A stretch of 64,000 nt of DNA from Mytilus californianus (GCF_021869535.1 NW_026262690.1:84985995-85049994); one strand, 5' to 3'; counted from the first letter of the stretch, positions 1 to 42,329 are shown. Notes: a model not told the origin generated them from the letters alone. Numbers and translations: made by a program.

Positions 1-215
1 ATTTGCGCATGGCGAAACAAACTGGAAAAAGATTTAAGAAAAGGACACAGATTTGAGGCCGTATCTTTTAAACGAACATAGATTTGCGAATGACGTCACG
101 ATTGAAAACAAATTTGAAAATAGGACACAGATTTGAGACCGTTTCTTTTTTAACGGACATAGATTAGCGATTGATGTCACGATGGGGCACATATTTGAGA
201 AACGGACACAGATTT
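1..215. repeat. ~82-bp tandem repeat, runs off the left edge
   Basis: The phrase GGACACAGATTTGAG recurs at about 42, 125 and 206, with a shared TGACGTCACGAT-like block between copies, giving a period near 82 bp. No coding potential was seen. The array is cut by the window edge on the left and meets the tandem element at about 215 on the right. Confidence 0.75.
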
Positions 216-995
216 GAGGTTAACATATATAAATCAGAAATAACCAATTTAAAATGGAAAATTTTAAAGAAAAAAAAAGGAAAAAAAGGGAAAAAAAATC
301 CCTCCCCCAAATTTTTTGAACCCCCTTATGATTCATCACCCCCAAACTCAATCCCAGCCTTCCCTTTGTGGTATGGTACCTTGCAGTACAATTTCAGAGA
401 GATCCATACACTTGAACACAAGTTATTGTCTGGAAACTAGAAAAATGCTTGTTTTTAGGCTCCTTTTTGGCCCCAAATTCCTAAACGTTTAGGGCAATTA
501 CCCCCAAACTCAACCCAGCTTTCCCTTTGTGATATGGAACCTTGTAGTATAATTTCATAAAGATCCATACACTTACACACAAGTTATTGTTCTGAAACTA
601 GAAAAATGCTTGTTTTTTGCCCCTTTTTTGTCCCCTAATTCCTAAAATTTTGAGGCATTACCCCCAAAATCAATCCCAGCATTCCCTTTGTGATATGGAA
701 CCTTGTGGTACAATGTCAGAGAGATCCATACACTAACACATAAGTTATGTCTGGAAGTTACAAAAATGCTTATTTTTGGCCCCTTATTCCTTAACTGTTG
801 GTACCATAACCCCCAAAATCAATCCCAACCTTCCTTTTGTGGTATCGAACCTTATGGTAAAATTTCATAGAGATCCATTCACTTAAACTAAAGTTAGAGT
901 GCGAAAAACCAATGTGTCTTCGGACAACGACGACGACGACGACGACGCCGTCATACCAATATACGACCTCAAAATTTTTTTGCGGTCGTATAAAA
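215..995 (+). mobile_element. Helentron/pearl-like non-autonomous element, family A, truncated copy 1
   Basis: This copy has four ~155-160-bp monomers starting near 339, 499, 660 and 809, each with a CCCCCAAA-TCAATCCCAGC block. They are followed by a GAC trinucleotide run (about 925-950) and a tail that folds on itself (ATACGACC paired with GGTCGTAT). The same order is seen at 10188-12560 and, inverted, at 55878-57161. The left part present in the longer copies is missing. The architecture matches what is described for bivalve pearl elements and Helentron-associated non-autonomous elements; the family name is inferred. Confidence 0.7.
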
Positions 996-1166
996 ACCAC
1001 AAAATTTCATACTTAACAAAACAAATTTCCATTACGCAAGACCTCATGGCAAAGATTCAAGAATTTATAAACAAAGTAAATGTCAGTTATCCATGACAAT
1101 AGGGATACAGGAATAAAAGTTGTTTCACAGTTAAAAAACATACTGAAGATTTGTTTTAAAACTTAC
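996..1166. other. Intronic stretch left of LRRC9 exon 27, nothing recognised
   Basis: Sequence between the family A tail and the donor of exon 27. Together with the repeats on its left it is the visible part of LRRC9 intron 27. No exon-like segment matching the missing C-terminal LRRs of LRRC9 was found here. Confidence 0.5.
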
Positions 1167-33319
<32,153 letters not shown>

Positions 33320-33352
33320 TGTGGTAGCTACTTCAACACATCATATTTGGAA

Positions 33353-34790
33353 CTGAAAAAAAATTTCTTCTGAATAAATTTTTTTGTTGAATATCAGTTG
33401 CAAAGGTAATTTGCTATTGTTACTGTTACACACAAAAATATTTCCAATATGATTTTTAATTTTAAAAAATATGAAGAAAAAAAATCTTGTGAAGTTCCTG
33501 GATGTATCAATTCATCCTGTGGGGTTTACTTGATTATCTAATACAATCTTTTTCAAATGAAAGCATAGAATACAAGCAGGGATCACTGACAGAAAAAAAT
33601 CCAATTGTTGAGCTTATAAAATAATTATTTTAGCCTTTGAATCATATTTATAAATTTGTTTACCATTTGCCATGTTTGAGATACTCTTAAAACAGGTTTA
33701 ATACATACAATGTAAATGTACATTTATATGTTCCAAAATGTATCATATGTTTTGTAATTTTTATGTCAAAAGATAAAAGTCTTTCTAAAATATATTTAGA
33801 ATTATTTTCAAAAGATATCTCATATTAATAATCTCAAAACTCAAGGTTTATTCTGAGAAAATCAAGAGTGATGAGTGCAATAACACTACACACAATCTAG
33901 TAAGGTCAACTACAATAAACCCAGTCTTGAGTTGTTTTTTATGAATGAGTTACACCGGTTGACTTGAGGTCAATCGGCATAAATGACATCATGTCATTGA
34001 TCAATCGGTTATTACAATAACGTAATAACTTAAGCATAATGACATAGGAAATTTACAGGAAAGTGCCCGAATTTGAAAGTCGTCTATATGTGTAGATGCA
34101 GTAAACAGGTAATGGCAAAAATTAGTAATTTTGTTTAATCCTTTTATTATGGCAATTTTATTGAAAAATGAATAGCTAGGTAAAATCTAGTCACCTTGGT
34201 GAAGAAAGAATGTGGGTCCGTTGCCTTGATTCACATTTGCCTTCATACCCAATCGTCCTAATTTTGGTGTCTTGTTCATGTATAATGTAAATTATTTAAA
34301 TAAAGTATGTTAAACTTAGTTGAAAATTTGCTGAATATTTATGTTGTATTTGTTTGATATATTGCATCCTGAATTCCTTAATGCAAAAACTCCGAAAGCG
34401 AGGCAGCAAGGAGAGTGGAAGTTATTTATTGCACTGAGAGAGAAAATTTATTTTTTACTGTTTTGACACCAAACAATTATCACGTTTGTAAAACATTGTA
34501 CAGCACACACATAGCCCATCCCAATTATTCCCTTTTTGTAGTATATTGTCCCTGTATTTTTATTATTTCTTGTGTATAATTTTGTCCTGACATTTTCAGA
34601 TTACCCGCCATTACTGGCACCCGTTTGTTGATTTTGTTGATCATTTAATAAAAAAAAATATTATCTAAACTATCCCGTATGTAAAAATAAAACTGTTATC
34701 TAAATTAAAAGCTAGTTTAGTCCTTCATTTTATCTGATTTATACTTTAAAATAAAAAAAAAAAAAAGAGATTAAATTTATATCAATACTT
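33353..34790. other. LRRC9 upstream region
   Basis: It holds the intron upstream of the 5' UTR acceptor (CAG at 33353-33355) and presumably the LRRC9 promoter and first noncoding exon, neither of which I can place. The dispersed repeat copy 33925-34010 is inside. No supported ORF. Confidence 0.5.
33925..34010. repeat. Dispersed repeat copy upstream of LRRC9
   Basis: Partner of 30595-30680: TCTTGAGTTGTTTTTTATGA...GAGGTCAATCGGCATAAATG, then ACATCATGTCATTGATCAAT. Confidence 0.6.
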
Positions 34791-34800
34791 AACTTTCAAG

Positions 34801-34829
34801 GTAAGTGTGGGTTGTCCGCGCTAGACCAC
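34801..34829 (+). repeat. LINE core motif copy 1 (upstream of ORF1)
   Basis: GTAAGTGTGGGTTGTCCGCG then CTAGACCA. Preceded by CAAG, so the sequence CAAG/GTAAGT is a full splice-donor consensus. The downstream core is the same as in the five copies at 35961-36251. Confidence 0.85.
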
Positions 34830-35073
34830 TGAATATAACCACAACACTAATATAACAGAAAAGAAATAAAAACAAGCTTATAGATAGCATAAAACCTTTT
34901 TTTTTTTTTTTTTTTTTTTTGTTACTAAACTTTTAAGCAACTTTGTCATTTTGTATTTTTGGTCTTCTTCTTTTGTCAGACTCTAGTGGTGGATATATAT
35001 TACTATTGTTTGATATAGTTCATATCTACATTCCTATTTCAGCTGAAAAAGTGTTAAATCACATAGTATATTT

Positions 35074-35901
35074 ATGTCGTTGGCCAAACTAAAGAAGATT
35101 ATTCAAAAACCATTTCATGCACCGACTACTCCTAAACTTTATACTCCAGCAATATTAGGAGATAGTATTATAGGAAGATTAAAACAACAGACAACTCTAC
35201 CTATACAACAAGAAATATACTGGTGGTGTCAGGGAGGTAGAACAGCAACTAAAGCCCTGGACTGGGTCAAACAAAATCTTGACACAGAAGTACAGCTTAT
35301 TCCAGAAAAAATTTGGCTATATACCGGTATTCTTATAGGAACCTGTGACTTTACATCCTTCAACAGAACAACAAAATACATATCACTGAAATTTCAAAAC
35401 ACTGCCGAATTAGTGGAACATGTTATCAACAGGTATAAAGAAATTATCAAAACGCTCAAGGATCTCTCACCAGAAAGCCAAGTTACAATACTGGAAATAC
35501 CCTTTTTCTCTATACAAGCCTGGAATAAATCACATAAACATAAAGACCCAGAAATATTTTACGATCAAGACTGCCAACTAGAACAACAAATAATAGAAAT
35601 TAACAAAGCCATTAGAATCTTGAACCATCAAAACTTTTCTCCAAATTTCAATATAGACCTGTATAGAACATCAACCAGGCAACAAAGAACCTATCAAGCA
35701 GATACTTCACACAGCTGTAGCCGTAGGCAGGGAAACACCAAGAGCCGGAGATTATATAATCTAAGCCTCTTGGACGACGGAATTCACCCAAACATCCACC
35801 TATCTAAAGCTTGGCTGAGGAAACTGACCAACCAAATATCCCGAGACTGTTGGGCAAAAAACAAAGCGCCAGAAGAAACCGATATAAATAATAATAGCTA
35901 G
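35074..35901 (+). CDS. LINE ORF1: SGNH/GDSL hydrolase-like protein, 275 aa
   Basis: The N-terminal GDS motif (G29-D30-S31, in AILGDSIIGRL) would supply the nucleophile. A C-terminal DGIHP motif (D235-G-I-H238-P) gives the Asp and His of an SGNH triad. A GGRT segment near residue 54 and a G-containing strand (LYTGILIGTCDF) sit where blocks II and III fall, but the usual block III Asn is not evident. Some LINEs carry an esterase-type domain in ORF1, thought to act on lipids or help the RNP; the substrate is unknown. ATG at 35074 is the first in frame. Unlike the usual arrangement, the esterase stands alone, separated from the PHD ORF by the repeat array. Confidence 0.75.
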   Translation: MSLAKLKKIIQKPFHAPTTPKLYTPAILGDSIIGRLKQQTTLPIQQEIYWWCQGGRTATKALDWVKQNLDTEVQLIPEKIWLYTGILIGTCDFTSFNRTTKYISLKFQNTAELVEHVINRYKEIIKTLKDLSPESQVTILEIPFFSIQAWNKSHKHKDPEIFYDQDCQLEQQIIEINKAIRILNHQNFSPNFNIDLYRTSTRQQRTYQADTSHSCSRRQGNTKSRRLYNLSLLDDGIHPNIHLSKAWLRKLTNQISRDCWAKNKAPEETDINNNS

Positions 35902-35960
35902 GGAGTAAACATCAAATCTATAGAAAAAAAAATATATCAATAAATAGGCTAAATTTAGAG

Positions 35961-36251
35961 GTTAGTGTGGGTTGTCCGCGCTATACCAAAAACTATACAC
36001 TCACAAAGATAGGTCAGTGTGGGTTGTCCGCGCTATACCAAACATCAATCTAGTGTATATTAATATTTATATTCTAATTTTGAAATTAATAGGTTAGTGT
36101 GGGTTGTCCGCGCTATACCAAAAACCATACACTCAGAAAGATAGGTCAGTGTGGGTTGTCCGCGCTATACCAAACATCAATCTAGTGTAGATTAATACTT
36201 TATTTTAATTTTGGATTTAGTAGGTTAGTGTGGGTTGTCCGCGCTATACCA
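35961..36251 (+). repeat. Alternating ~131-bp repeat with five core motifs between LINE ORF1 and ORF2
   Basis: The core GTGGGTTGTCCGCGCTATAC starts near 35967, 36019, 36099, 36151 and 36230. Spacing alternates 52/80 bp, so the higher-order unit is about 131 bp (two full units plus a half). Each core is preceded by AGGTTAGT or AGGTCAGT. The core is nearly invariant while the spacers drift. It may act as a promoter, splice or RNA element; the function is not shown. Confidence 0.9.
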
Positions 36252-36326
36252 TAAAAGTCTTAAAAAGAAAAAAAAACATAATATAGACTAAAAGTACTCC
36301 CTATTGTTACCAATATAAACTTCAAA

Positions 36327-36536
36327 ATGCAGGTGCAAAAAATGAAGAAAAATTGCTCAACCGGAGACCTGCGAACCAGCACCATAACAACAAGATCCTA
36401 TACCCTGGATAGAAATACTGCTCTAGAAAAAAAAATGGAGGCATGCCAGAAAGAACATATAAAATTTGAATTAAAGCCAGGAAAAAACTTTTGTCATAGA
36501 ATTGAGCACTGGAGCATACGAAACCAGCAAAAATGA
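36327..36536 (+). CDS. LINE ORF2 5' segment, one frame off the main ORF2
   Basis: A 69-codon ORF with a real ATG at 36327, overlapping the frame of the PHD ORF. The main ORF2 frame is open only from 36475 and has no ATG before about 36565. The crossover would be near the A6 run (36482-36487): before it this frame reads IKFELKPGK; after it the other frame reads TFVIELSTGAYE, which looks like a continuous protein. A one-base indel or a +1 shift are both possible. Confidence 0.55.
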   Translation: MQVQKMKKNCSTGDLRTSTITTRSYTLDRNTALEKKMEACQKEHIKFELKPGKNFCHRIEHWSIRNQQK

Positions 36537-38928
36537 GATACTAAACATCCTCCAAAGTGAGGTAATGAAAGACCAATTTGTAATTCTACCCGTCCAAAAT
36601 GGTGTAGAAAATTCAGGACTAACAGTAGACTCGTGTTACAAAGTATTTAACAAAAAACTTAATGGAGAAACAGGAAATATGCTAAAATTTACTATAAACA
36701 TGTATCACACAACTTGCAAAATCAATGTGAATGGCAGCAGAGTGGATTTATTTATTAACAACATATTTGATAAGCTATGTGAAAAGCTAGCCAACGACCA
36801 CAGAGAGATTAACATCCTCAACAACAGTATTCAAACATACCTATCTCAGATGAGAAATTGTTCCTCAGAAACCATACGAAAATCAATAGCTCAGGAAAAG
36901 AACAAGAAAGAACGGCTTAATAACCCGGATGAGGAGATCTTGTGTATTGAACAAACCGCCAATACAGAAGTTAAACAAGTCAGATCAGAAACATGCTTGA
37001 GGAAAAAAAGGGAACAGTCTGAATTTAAAGATGAACAGTCAAATCCAGCTGGTAATACTAACATCACAAGCCCTGACAACTTTATATGTCCGTACTGCAA
37101 TAAATACGTAGACGAAGGGATTGGTTGTGACAGATGCGACTACTGGTACCATTACCAATGTGAAAACCTGTCTAGCAAAGTTGGAGAAAATGAGCTGAAG
37201 CAGTTAGATTACATCTGTACATTATGTAATGATGATATATTGTATGAAAGAAGAAACATAACAGAGTGTGATCCATCTACAGAAGACGATAACATAGACA
37301 TATGTACCAACACAGGAAGCACACAAGATGAGCAAGAAGAGATACAACACAATGCTCAGATCAGATCAAGGAATGAACTTGATCCCATAACCATCAGTAT
37401 AGACCAAGAATTACCACCCAGGTCTAACAATATACAAAACCAGATGAGAGAAAAGATAGATAGGGAAGAAACTGATTTAAAATTGATCTTTACGCCTACC
37501 ACCAATGAAAGGACAGAAGGAACAGCAAAATCAAAGCAAAGACCAGTCATTGGTAATGAAACAGGACCAACAATAAACATGGCAGAAAATGTGAAGGAGA
37601 AAAGAACAAATGAGAGTCTGGTGAAAAAGAATCAAAAGGGCACCAAGAGCAAAAACGACAAAGAGGAAACTATCATTGCTCAAAAAACTAGGATACTTAA
37701 CCTAGAGAATGAAATCAAGCACATGAAGGCAGTCCTAGACACAGTTACTAGAAGAGAAGAATCGCAACAAAATGTCCAAGCGCAACAACGTATAACAGAC
37801 AATATACATGTAGGACCAAATAGTGATACACACAATACATACATGTACCAACAGTTACAAAACCAAATGAAGGAAATGCATCTAGAGAACAGATTAAAAA
37901 TAATGGAAAATCAAATGATGCAGAACATGTGTATCCAAACTGCGCTAACCACACAAATGGCTTTACAAAATAGGCATAGCATACCACATCATCATGGATT
38001 ATACCAAGGACTACCTGGAAACGGTCACTATATACAACCAAATGTAATGCAATCCTATATGCATGCACCACCTTATGCACTCCATAATACGCATATACCA
38101 ACACAGCCAGTTCTAAATCCAATGTGTATGCCACCAATTCCAATGCATATGCCACCAAATATAATGCATATGACACAAAATCTAATGCAAATGACCCAAA
38201 ATCCAATGCATATACCGCCAAATCTAATGCAAATGACGCCAAATCCAATGCATATACCGCCAAATCTAATGCAAATGACGCCAAATCCAATGCATATACC
38301 GCCAAATCCAATGCACAACTTTATGCAAATGCCAATGAATCCAATGCACAACTTCATCCAAGCACCACCAAATTCTATGCATAACTTACAAATGCCACCA
38401 AATACAATACATAACTTCAGACATATGCCTAGGCCTCCAACATATAATAGTAGAACAGAATATGGAACAACAAGGCAGAATATGCATATCAACCAAGACT
38501 ATAATGGCGCTCAACTTCAACAAAATATGCCTACACATAATACTGAGAACAGAACAACATCACAGCACATGCGATACCCGAATGAATCGGTGATGTCTAG
38601 GTCTACAGATGAACAGCAGCCACCTATAGACATGCATACAGTTGATATAGAACCTCACAGTACAATCACAGACATCCAAGAGAATAATAATGAAACACTA
38701 CCTCAGAACAACTGTGAACAAAATGTTGAAACTGAAGTAATTCAAAATGTCAGTGAAGAGATAAACAACAAACCCAACAGGGTACAAAAGGAAGATTATA
38801 TACAAGATGAGTCCAATCTAATGGGTCTGCAGCAATCTTCAAATAATGGTCACCATTTTCGGATCACAAGCCAAAAAGGACTACCCCCAGAATTATCAGA
38901 AAGAAAAACAAACCATCAGGAAATTTAA
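36475..38928 (+). CDS. LINE ORF2: PHD-finger protein with Met/Pro/Asn-rich repeats
   Basis: The frame is open from 36475; TTG at 36502 gives an 808-aa reading. A PHD finger (C4HC3: CPYC, CDRC, WYH, C, CTLC) lies at about residues 193-245, a Lys/Glu-rich coiled-coil candidate (ILNLENEIKHMKAVLDTV) at about 395-415, and a low-complexity region rich in Met, Pro, His, Asn and Gln at 490-660 with 14-residue repeats (NPMHIPPNLMQMTP). PHD fingers in LINE ORF1-type proteins are thought to mediate chromatin or RNP contacts. It overlaps the ORF3 frame by about 80 nt at its end. The true start is uncertain because of the upstream frame discontinuity. Confidence 0.8.
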   Translation, partial: SQEKTFVIELSTGAYETSKNEILNILQSEVMKDQFVILPVQNGVENSGLTVDSCYKVFNKKLNGETGNMLKFTINMYHTTCKINVNGSRVDLFINNIFDKLCEKLANDHREINILNNSIQTYLSQMRNCSSETIRKSIAQEKNKKERLNNPDEEILCIEQTANTEVKQVRSETCLRKKREQSEFKDEQSNPAGNTNITSPDNFICPYCNKYVDEGIGCDRCDYWYHYQCENLSSKVGENELKQLDYICTLCNDDILYERRNITECDPSTEDDNIDICTNTGSTQDEQEEIQHNAQIRSRNELDPITISIDQELPPRSNNIQNQMREKIDREETDLKLIFTPTTNERTEGTAKSKQRPVIGNETGPTINMAENVKEKRTNESLVKKNQKGTKSKNDKEETIIAQKTRILNLENEIKHMKAVLDTVTRREESQQNVQAQQRITDNIHVGPNSDTHNTYMYQQLQNQMKEMHLENRLKIMENQMMQNMCIQTALTTQMALQNRHSIPHHHGLYQGLPGNGHYIQPNVMQSYMHAPPYALHNTHIPTQPVLNPMCMPPIPMHMPPNIMHMTQNLMQMTQNPMHIPPNLMQMTPNPMHIPPNLMQMTPNPMHIPPNPMHNFMQMPMNPMHNFIQAPPNSMHNLQMPPNTIHNFRHMPRPPTYNSRTEYGTTRQNMHINQDYNGAQLQQNMPTHNTENRTTSQHMRYPNESVMSRSTDEQQPPIDMHTVDIEPHSTITDIQENNNETLPQNNCEQNVETEVIQNVSEEINNKPNRVQKEDYIQDESNLMGLQQSSNNGHHFRITSQKGLPPELSERKTNHQEI
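38160..38330 (+). repeat. 42-bp in-frame repeat within LINE ORF2
   Basis: AATCCAATGCATATACCGCC followed by AAATCTAATGCAAATGACGC recurs about 2.7 times. The period is a multiple of three, so the repeats stay in frame and encode NPMHIPPNLMQMTP. Confidence 0.85.
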
Positions 38929-41900
38929 GTAAGAACATAAACATCATAACATGCAATATTGAAGGATTAAAAACCAATATTGCATATCTTCACTCTTTAG
39001 ATCTCTCAAATACAATACTATGTCTACAAGAGCATTTCCTATGGGACTTTCAAAAAAAAGAAGTAAAAAAACTCATTCCAACAATGGAAGATCATACTAG
39101 ATGTTCCGATACAAATGATCCTCTGGATAGCTTCAAGTTACCGAAAGGAAAGGGAGGAGTATCCATACTCTGGCCATTACAATGGTCCAGCAAAATTAAA
39201 AAACTAAAAGATGGAAATGAGAGGGTTATAGCAGTTAATATTACATCAACCAATGATATATGCCTTATCAATGCCTACATGCCAACACATACAACGAATT
39301 CACAACATGAATATATGGAGTGTCTGGACATTATTTTTGACATAATACAGAAGTATGAAAATACACACAAAATAGTGCTAGCAGGAGATCTAAATGGTAC
39401 ATTACAAACTTCCAGAGCAAACAAGCATGATAAAATACTAAGAAAATTTATTGGCGATGTAAACTTGACTACTGGTGTTGAAATAGAAAATACCCATACC
39501 TTTTTTCATCATGCTGGAAATTCATCCTCACAAATAGATTATATACTTGTACAAGACAAAAAGTTAGTTACAGAATATAAAATTGAGGAAAAATCAAGTG
39601 TAAATACATCTGCACATTCAATTGTAAAGATGGAAATAGCCTGCCAGATGACAAATATCAGAAACTCAAGTAACAAAAACAACAAAGCAAAATTCAAAAT
39701 GCTTTGGGAGCAAATAGACAAAGAGAGCTACAACAACGCTATACAGCAGGATATCAATTCGATTGAAGAGGAAAAAGATGTCAATATTCAATTAAAAGTA
39801 TTAATGGAAACACTAACTAAGGCAGGAAAAAGAACAGTCCCAACTAAGCTGTTACAAACTAAAGGGCCAAAATGGAAAGCCTCGCCAGAAGTACTTACAA
39901 TTTTGAAATCATGTAGGGAAATATATAAGAAATGGCAAGACATAGGGAAACCAAAAGAACACCACCTAGCAATTGAATTAAAAAATGAGAAAAAGAAACT
40001 GAGAAGTAAGCAAAGAGCAGAACATGCAATAGAAAGACAAACATTTTACCAACAAATAATGGATAATCCGAATACTCAGCTATTTTACAGACTGATAAAT
40101 AGAGGCAGAAGCAACAGTCGAACTACAACCAACTGTCTGAAAATAGATGGAGAGTATATTTTTTGTCATGAAGATCAAAGAAAAAGATTTGCACAATATT
40201 ATGAAGATCTCAGTGTCCCAAAAGAAGAAATATATGACAATTCCTATCTTAATCTATGCAAAATTCGACAAAGCTATGTACAAGAGGCTTTAGAAGAGTA
40301 CGAAGACAATCCTGAACTCTTTACAGACACGGACATAGAGAAAGCAATAGATTGCCTCAACACCAAAAAAAGTCCGGATGAATTTGGACTTACAGCTGAG
40401 CATCTTAAATATGCTAAGAGTACTATAGCACCAGCAATGAAGGCAATTTTTAACAACATTCTAATATACAGAAAGGTACCAATATTTTTCAAGTCTGGTA
40501 TACTTACACCAGTACTAAAGAAAGAAAAAGACCCAACAGAGACGAGTAACTATAGAGGCATAACAGTAACACCAATAACTGGGAAAACCTTTGAATACTC
40601 ATTTCTAAACAAACTGATGATAGAACCAAAAACAGACCTCCAATTTGGATTCACCAAAGGTTTATCGCCAATCATGGCAAGCTTAATCATTTCAGAAGCT
40701 AGATATGAGAAAAAAAAGGGGAATGACAATTTCTATATAAACATTCTAGATGTAAAATCAGCATTTGATGTAGTCCAACACACTATACTGATGGATAAAA
40801 TGCTTAATCAAGAAATCCATCCAATATACTGGAAAATACTAACAGACCTATATACTGACTTGACTACAAAAGTTAAATGGCTTGATGGCATAAGTAATCC
40901 TTTCCAAATTAAACAAGGTGTAAGACAGGGAGGAATTCTATCAACCCATCTATACAAAATCTTTGTCCAAGATCTTCTGGTAGAATTGGAACAAAATTCA
41001 ATAGGATACCAGTTAGGAAATATATACGTAGGATCACCAACTTGCGCCGACGATATAGCCTTTATATCGAATGACAAGCATGAACTACAACTAATGCTAA
41101 ATGTGCTCGGTAGATATGCAAACGAACACCACTACAGTATACATCCAACAAAAACCCAAATCATAGATTGTTCCAAAACAAAAAGTGATTACAACTGGAA
41201 ACTAGATGGAAATGATGTAACAATAGCTAAATCAGGTGTACACCTAGGAATAACGAGAGCTGAAAGCAACGAAAGTCACATAAATGTACAAGAGAGAATA
41301 AAATTAGCAAGAAGAACTAAATACGCCCTCATGGGATCAGGCTGTCATGGTACAAACGGTCTAGACCCACCAACCTCATATCAAATTTACAAAACCTATG
41401 TCATTCCAAGGTTAATTTATGGACTAGAAGTGCTACCTCTAACAAGATCTGATATCGAACAGTTGGAAAAATTTCATAGAAAAAATCTTCGCCAGTTACA
41501 ATCTCTTCCAGAAAGAACCGCTAATTCGGCAGTGTTACTACTGTTAGGAGCTCTACCAATAGAAGCAGAAATTCATAAAAGAGCTTTGTCTCTCCTACAT
41601 GCACTACTAACATGCGAAAATGAAAAAATACATCAGCTTATGGAAAGACAAATAACAACAAATTTTGATAACAAAAGTAGCTTCTTTTCAAGAGTTATGG
41701 ATATATTTGATATGTATGAACTTCCAACCATTATACAACTTCAAGGCAATGTTCCAAAGAAAGAACATTGGAAAAGAACCATCAAGCTGACAATAGACAA
41801 ATTTTGGAAGGACAAGACCTTAACAGAATCTGAAAGTAAATCTAGCTTAAAGTTTATGAATAAGGAAAACTTCGAGATCAATAAACATCATAAAGTCTGG

Positions 41901-42329
41901 AAAGTAAAGCATTTGCCTCGTTTTGAACTTAGAAAAGCAATAATCAAGACAAGAATGATAACTGGAACATACATACTTCAGGCAGACAAACATAAATTCA
42001 CTCCCTATACAGTAGAACCAATATGCCAATTATGTAAAACTGACAATGAAGACATAACTCATTTCCTGACAACCTGTCCCATACTTAGTACTACGAGAGA
42101 AAAATATTTCCTTGATATAAGAAAAGAGATCACTGATAAAATCACACCAGCAAAATGGAACTGCACCTTCATGAACAAAACTGCGATAGTACAACTGCTA
42201 ATAGACTGTTCAAAATATAAGGAGCTATTTGATAACTGTGAAAAATTCATGGAAAATATTGAAAGCAAAACCAGAAATATGTTATTCCAAATGCATATAG
42301 AAAGATTGAAAATTATGGACAACAAATAG
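38847..42329 (+). CDS. LINE ORF3: AP endonuclease and reverse transcriptase
   Basis: The frame is open from 38847; the first ATG is 39084 (1,081 aa from there). The endonuclease starts upstream of that ATG: CNIEGL and CLQEHF, with the expected catalytic Asn and Glu, lie at about 38955-39040. Downstream are NAYMP, GDLNGT (D102, N104), IDYIL and SAH (H178), numbered from the ATG. RT: YRGITVTPI, LDVKSAFD (D556), QGVRQGGILS and ADD (D656, D657). The C-terminal knuckle CX2CX8HX4C (C981-C998) is typical of LINEs. No stop or frameshift interrupts it. It nicks target DNA and copies element RNA by target-primed reverse transcription. How translation starts is unclear: shift from ORF2, reinitiation or a non-AUG start. 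Confidence 0.92.
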   Translation, partial: WSPFSDHKPKRTTPRIIRKKNKPSGNLSKNINIITCNIEGLKTNIAYLHSLDLSNTILCLQEHFLWDFQKKEVKKLIPTMEDHTRCSDTNDPLDSFKLPKGKGGVSILWPLQWSSKIKKLKDGNERVIAVNITSTNDICLINAYMPTHTTNSQHEYMECLDIIFDIIQKYENTHKIVLAGDLNGTLQTSRANKHDKILRKFIGDVNLTTGVEIENTHTFFHHAGNSSSQIDYILVQDKKLVTEYKIEEKSSVNTSAHSIVKMEIACQMTNIRNSSNKNNKAKFKMLWEQIDKESYNNAIQQDINSIEEEKDVNIQLKVLMETLTKAGKRTVPTKLLQTKGPKWKASPEVLTILKSCREIYKKWQDIGKPKEHHLAIELKNEKKKLRSKQRAEHAIERQTFYQQIMDNPNTQLFYRLINRGRSNSRTTTNCLKIDGEYIFCHEDQRKRFAQYYEDLSVPKEEIYDNSYLNLCKIRQSYVQEALEEYEDNPELFTDTDIEKAIDCLNTKKSPDEFGLTAEHLKYAKSTIAPAMKAIFNNILIYRKVPIFFKSGILTPVLKKEKDPTETSNYRGITVTPITGKTFEYSFLNKLMIEPKTDLQFGFTKGLSPIMASLIISEARYEKKKGNDNFYINILDVKSAFDVVQHTILMDKMLNQEIHPIYWKILTDLYTDLTTKVKWLDGISNPFQIKQGVRQGGILSTHLYKIFVQDLLVELEQNSIGYQLGNIYVGSPTCADDIAFISNDKHELQLMLNVLGRYANEHHYSIHPTKTQIIDCSKTKSDYNWKLDGNDVTIAKSGVHLGITRAESNESHINVQERIKLARRTKYALMGSGCHGTNGLDPPTSYQIYKTYVIPRLIYGLEVLPLTRSDIEQLEKFHRKNLRQLQSLPERTANSAVLLLLGALPIEAEIHKRALSLLHALLTCENEKIHQLMERQITTNFDNKSSFFSRVMDIFDMYELPTIIQLQGNVPKKEHWKRTIKLTIDKFWKDKTLTESESKSSLKFMNKENFEINKHHKVWKVKHLPRFELRKAIIKTRMITGTYILQADKHKFTPYTVEPICQLCKTDNEDITHFLTTCPILSTTREKYFLDIRKEITDKITPAKWNCTFMNKTAIVQLLIDCSKYKELFDNCEKFMENIESKTRNMLFQMHIERLKIMDNK

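Noticed and set aside
37748-38492. Minus-strand ORFs of repeated Leu/Ala/Tyr and Gly/Ile/Cys peptides
   Set aside because: They are shadows of the 42-bp repeats of LINE ORF2 on the plus strand.
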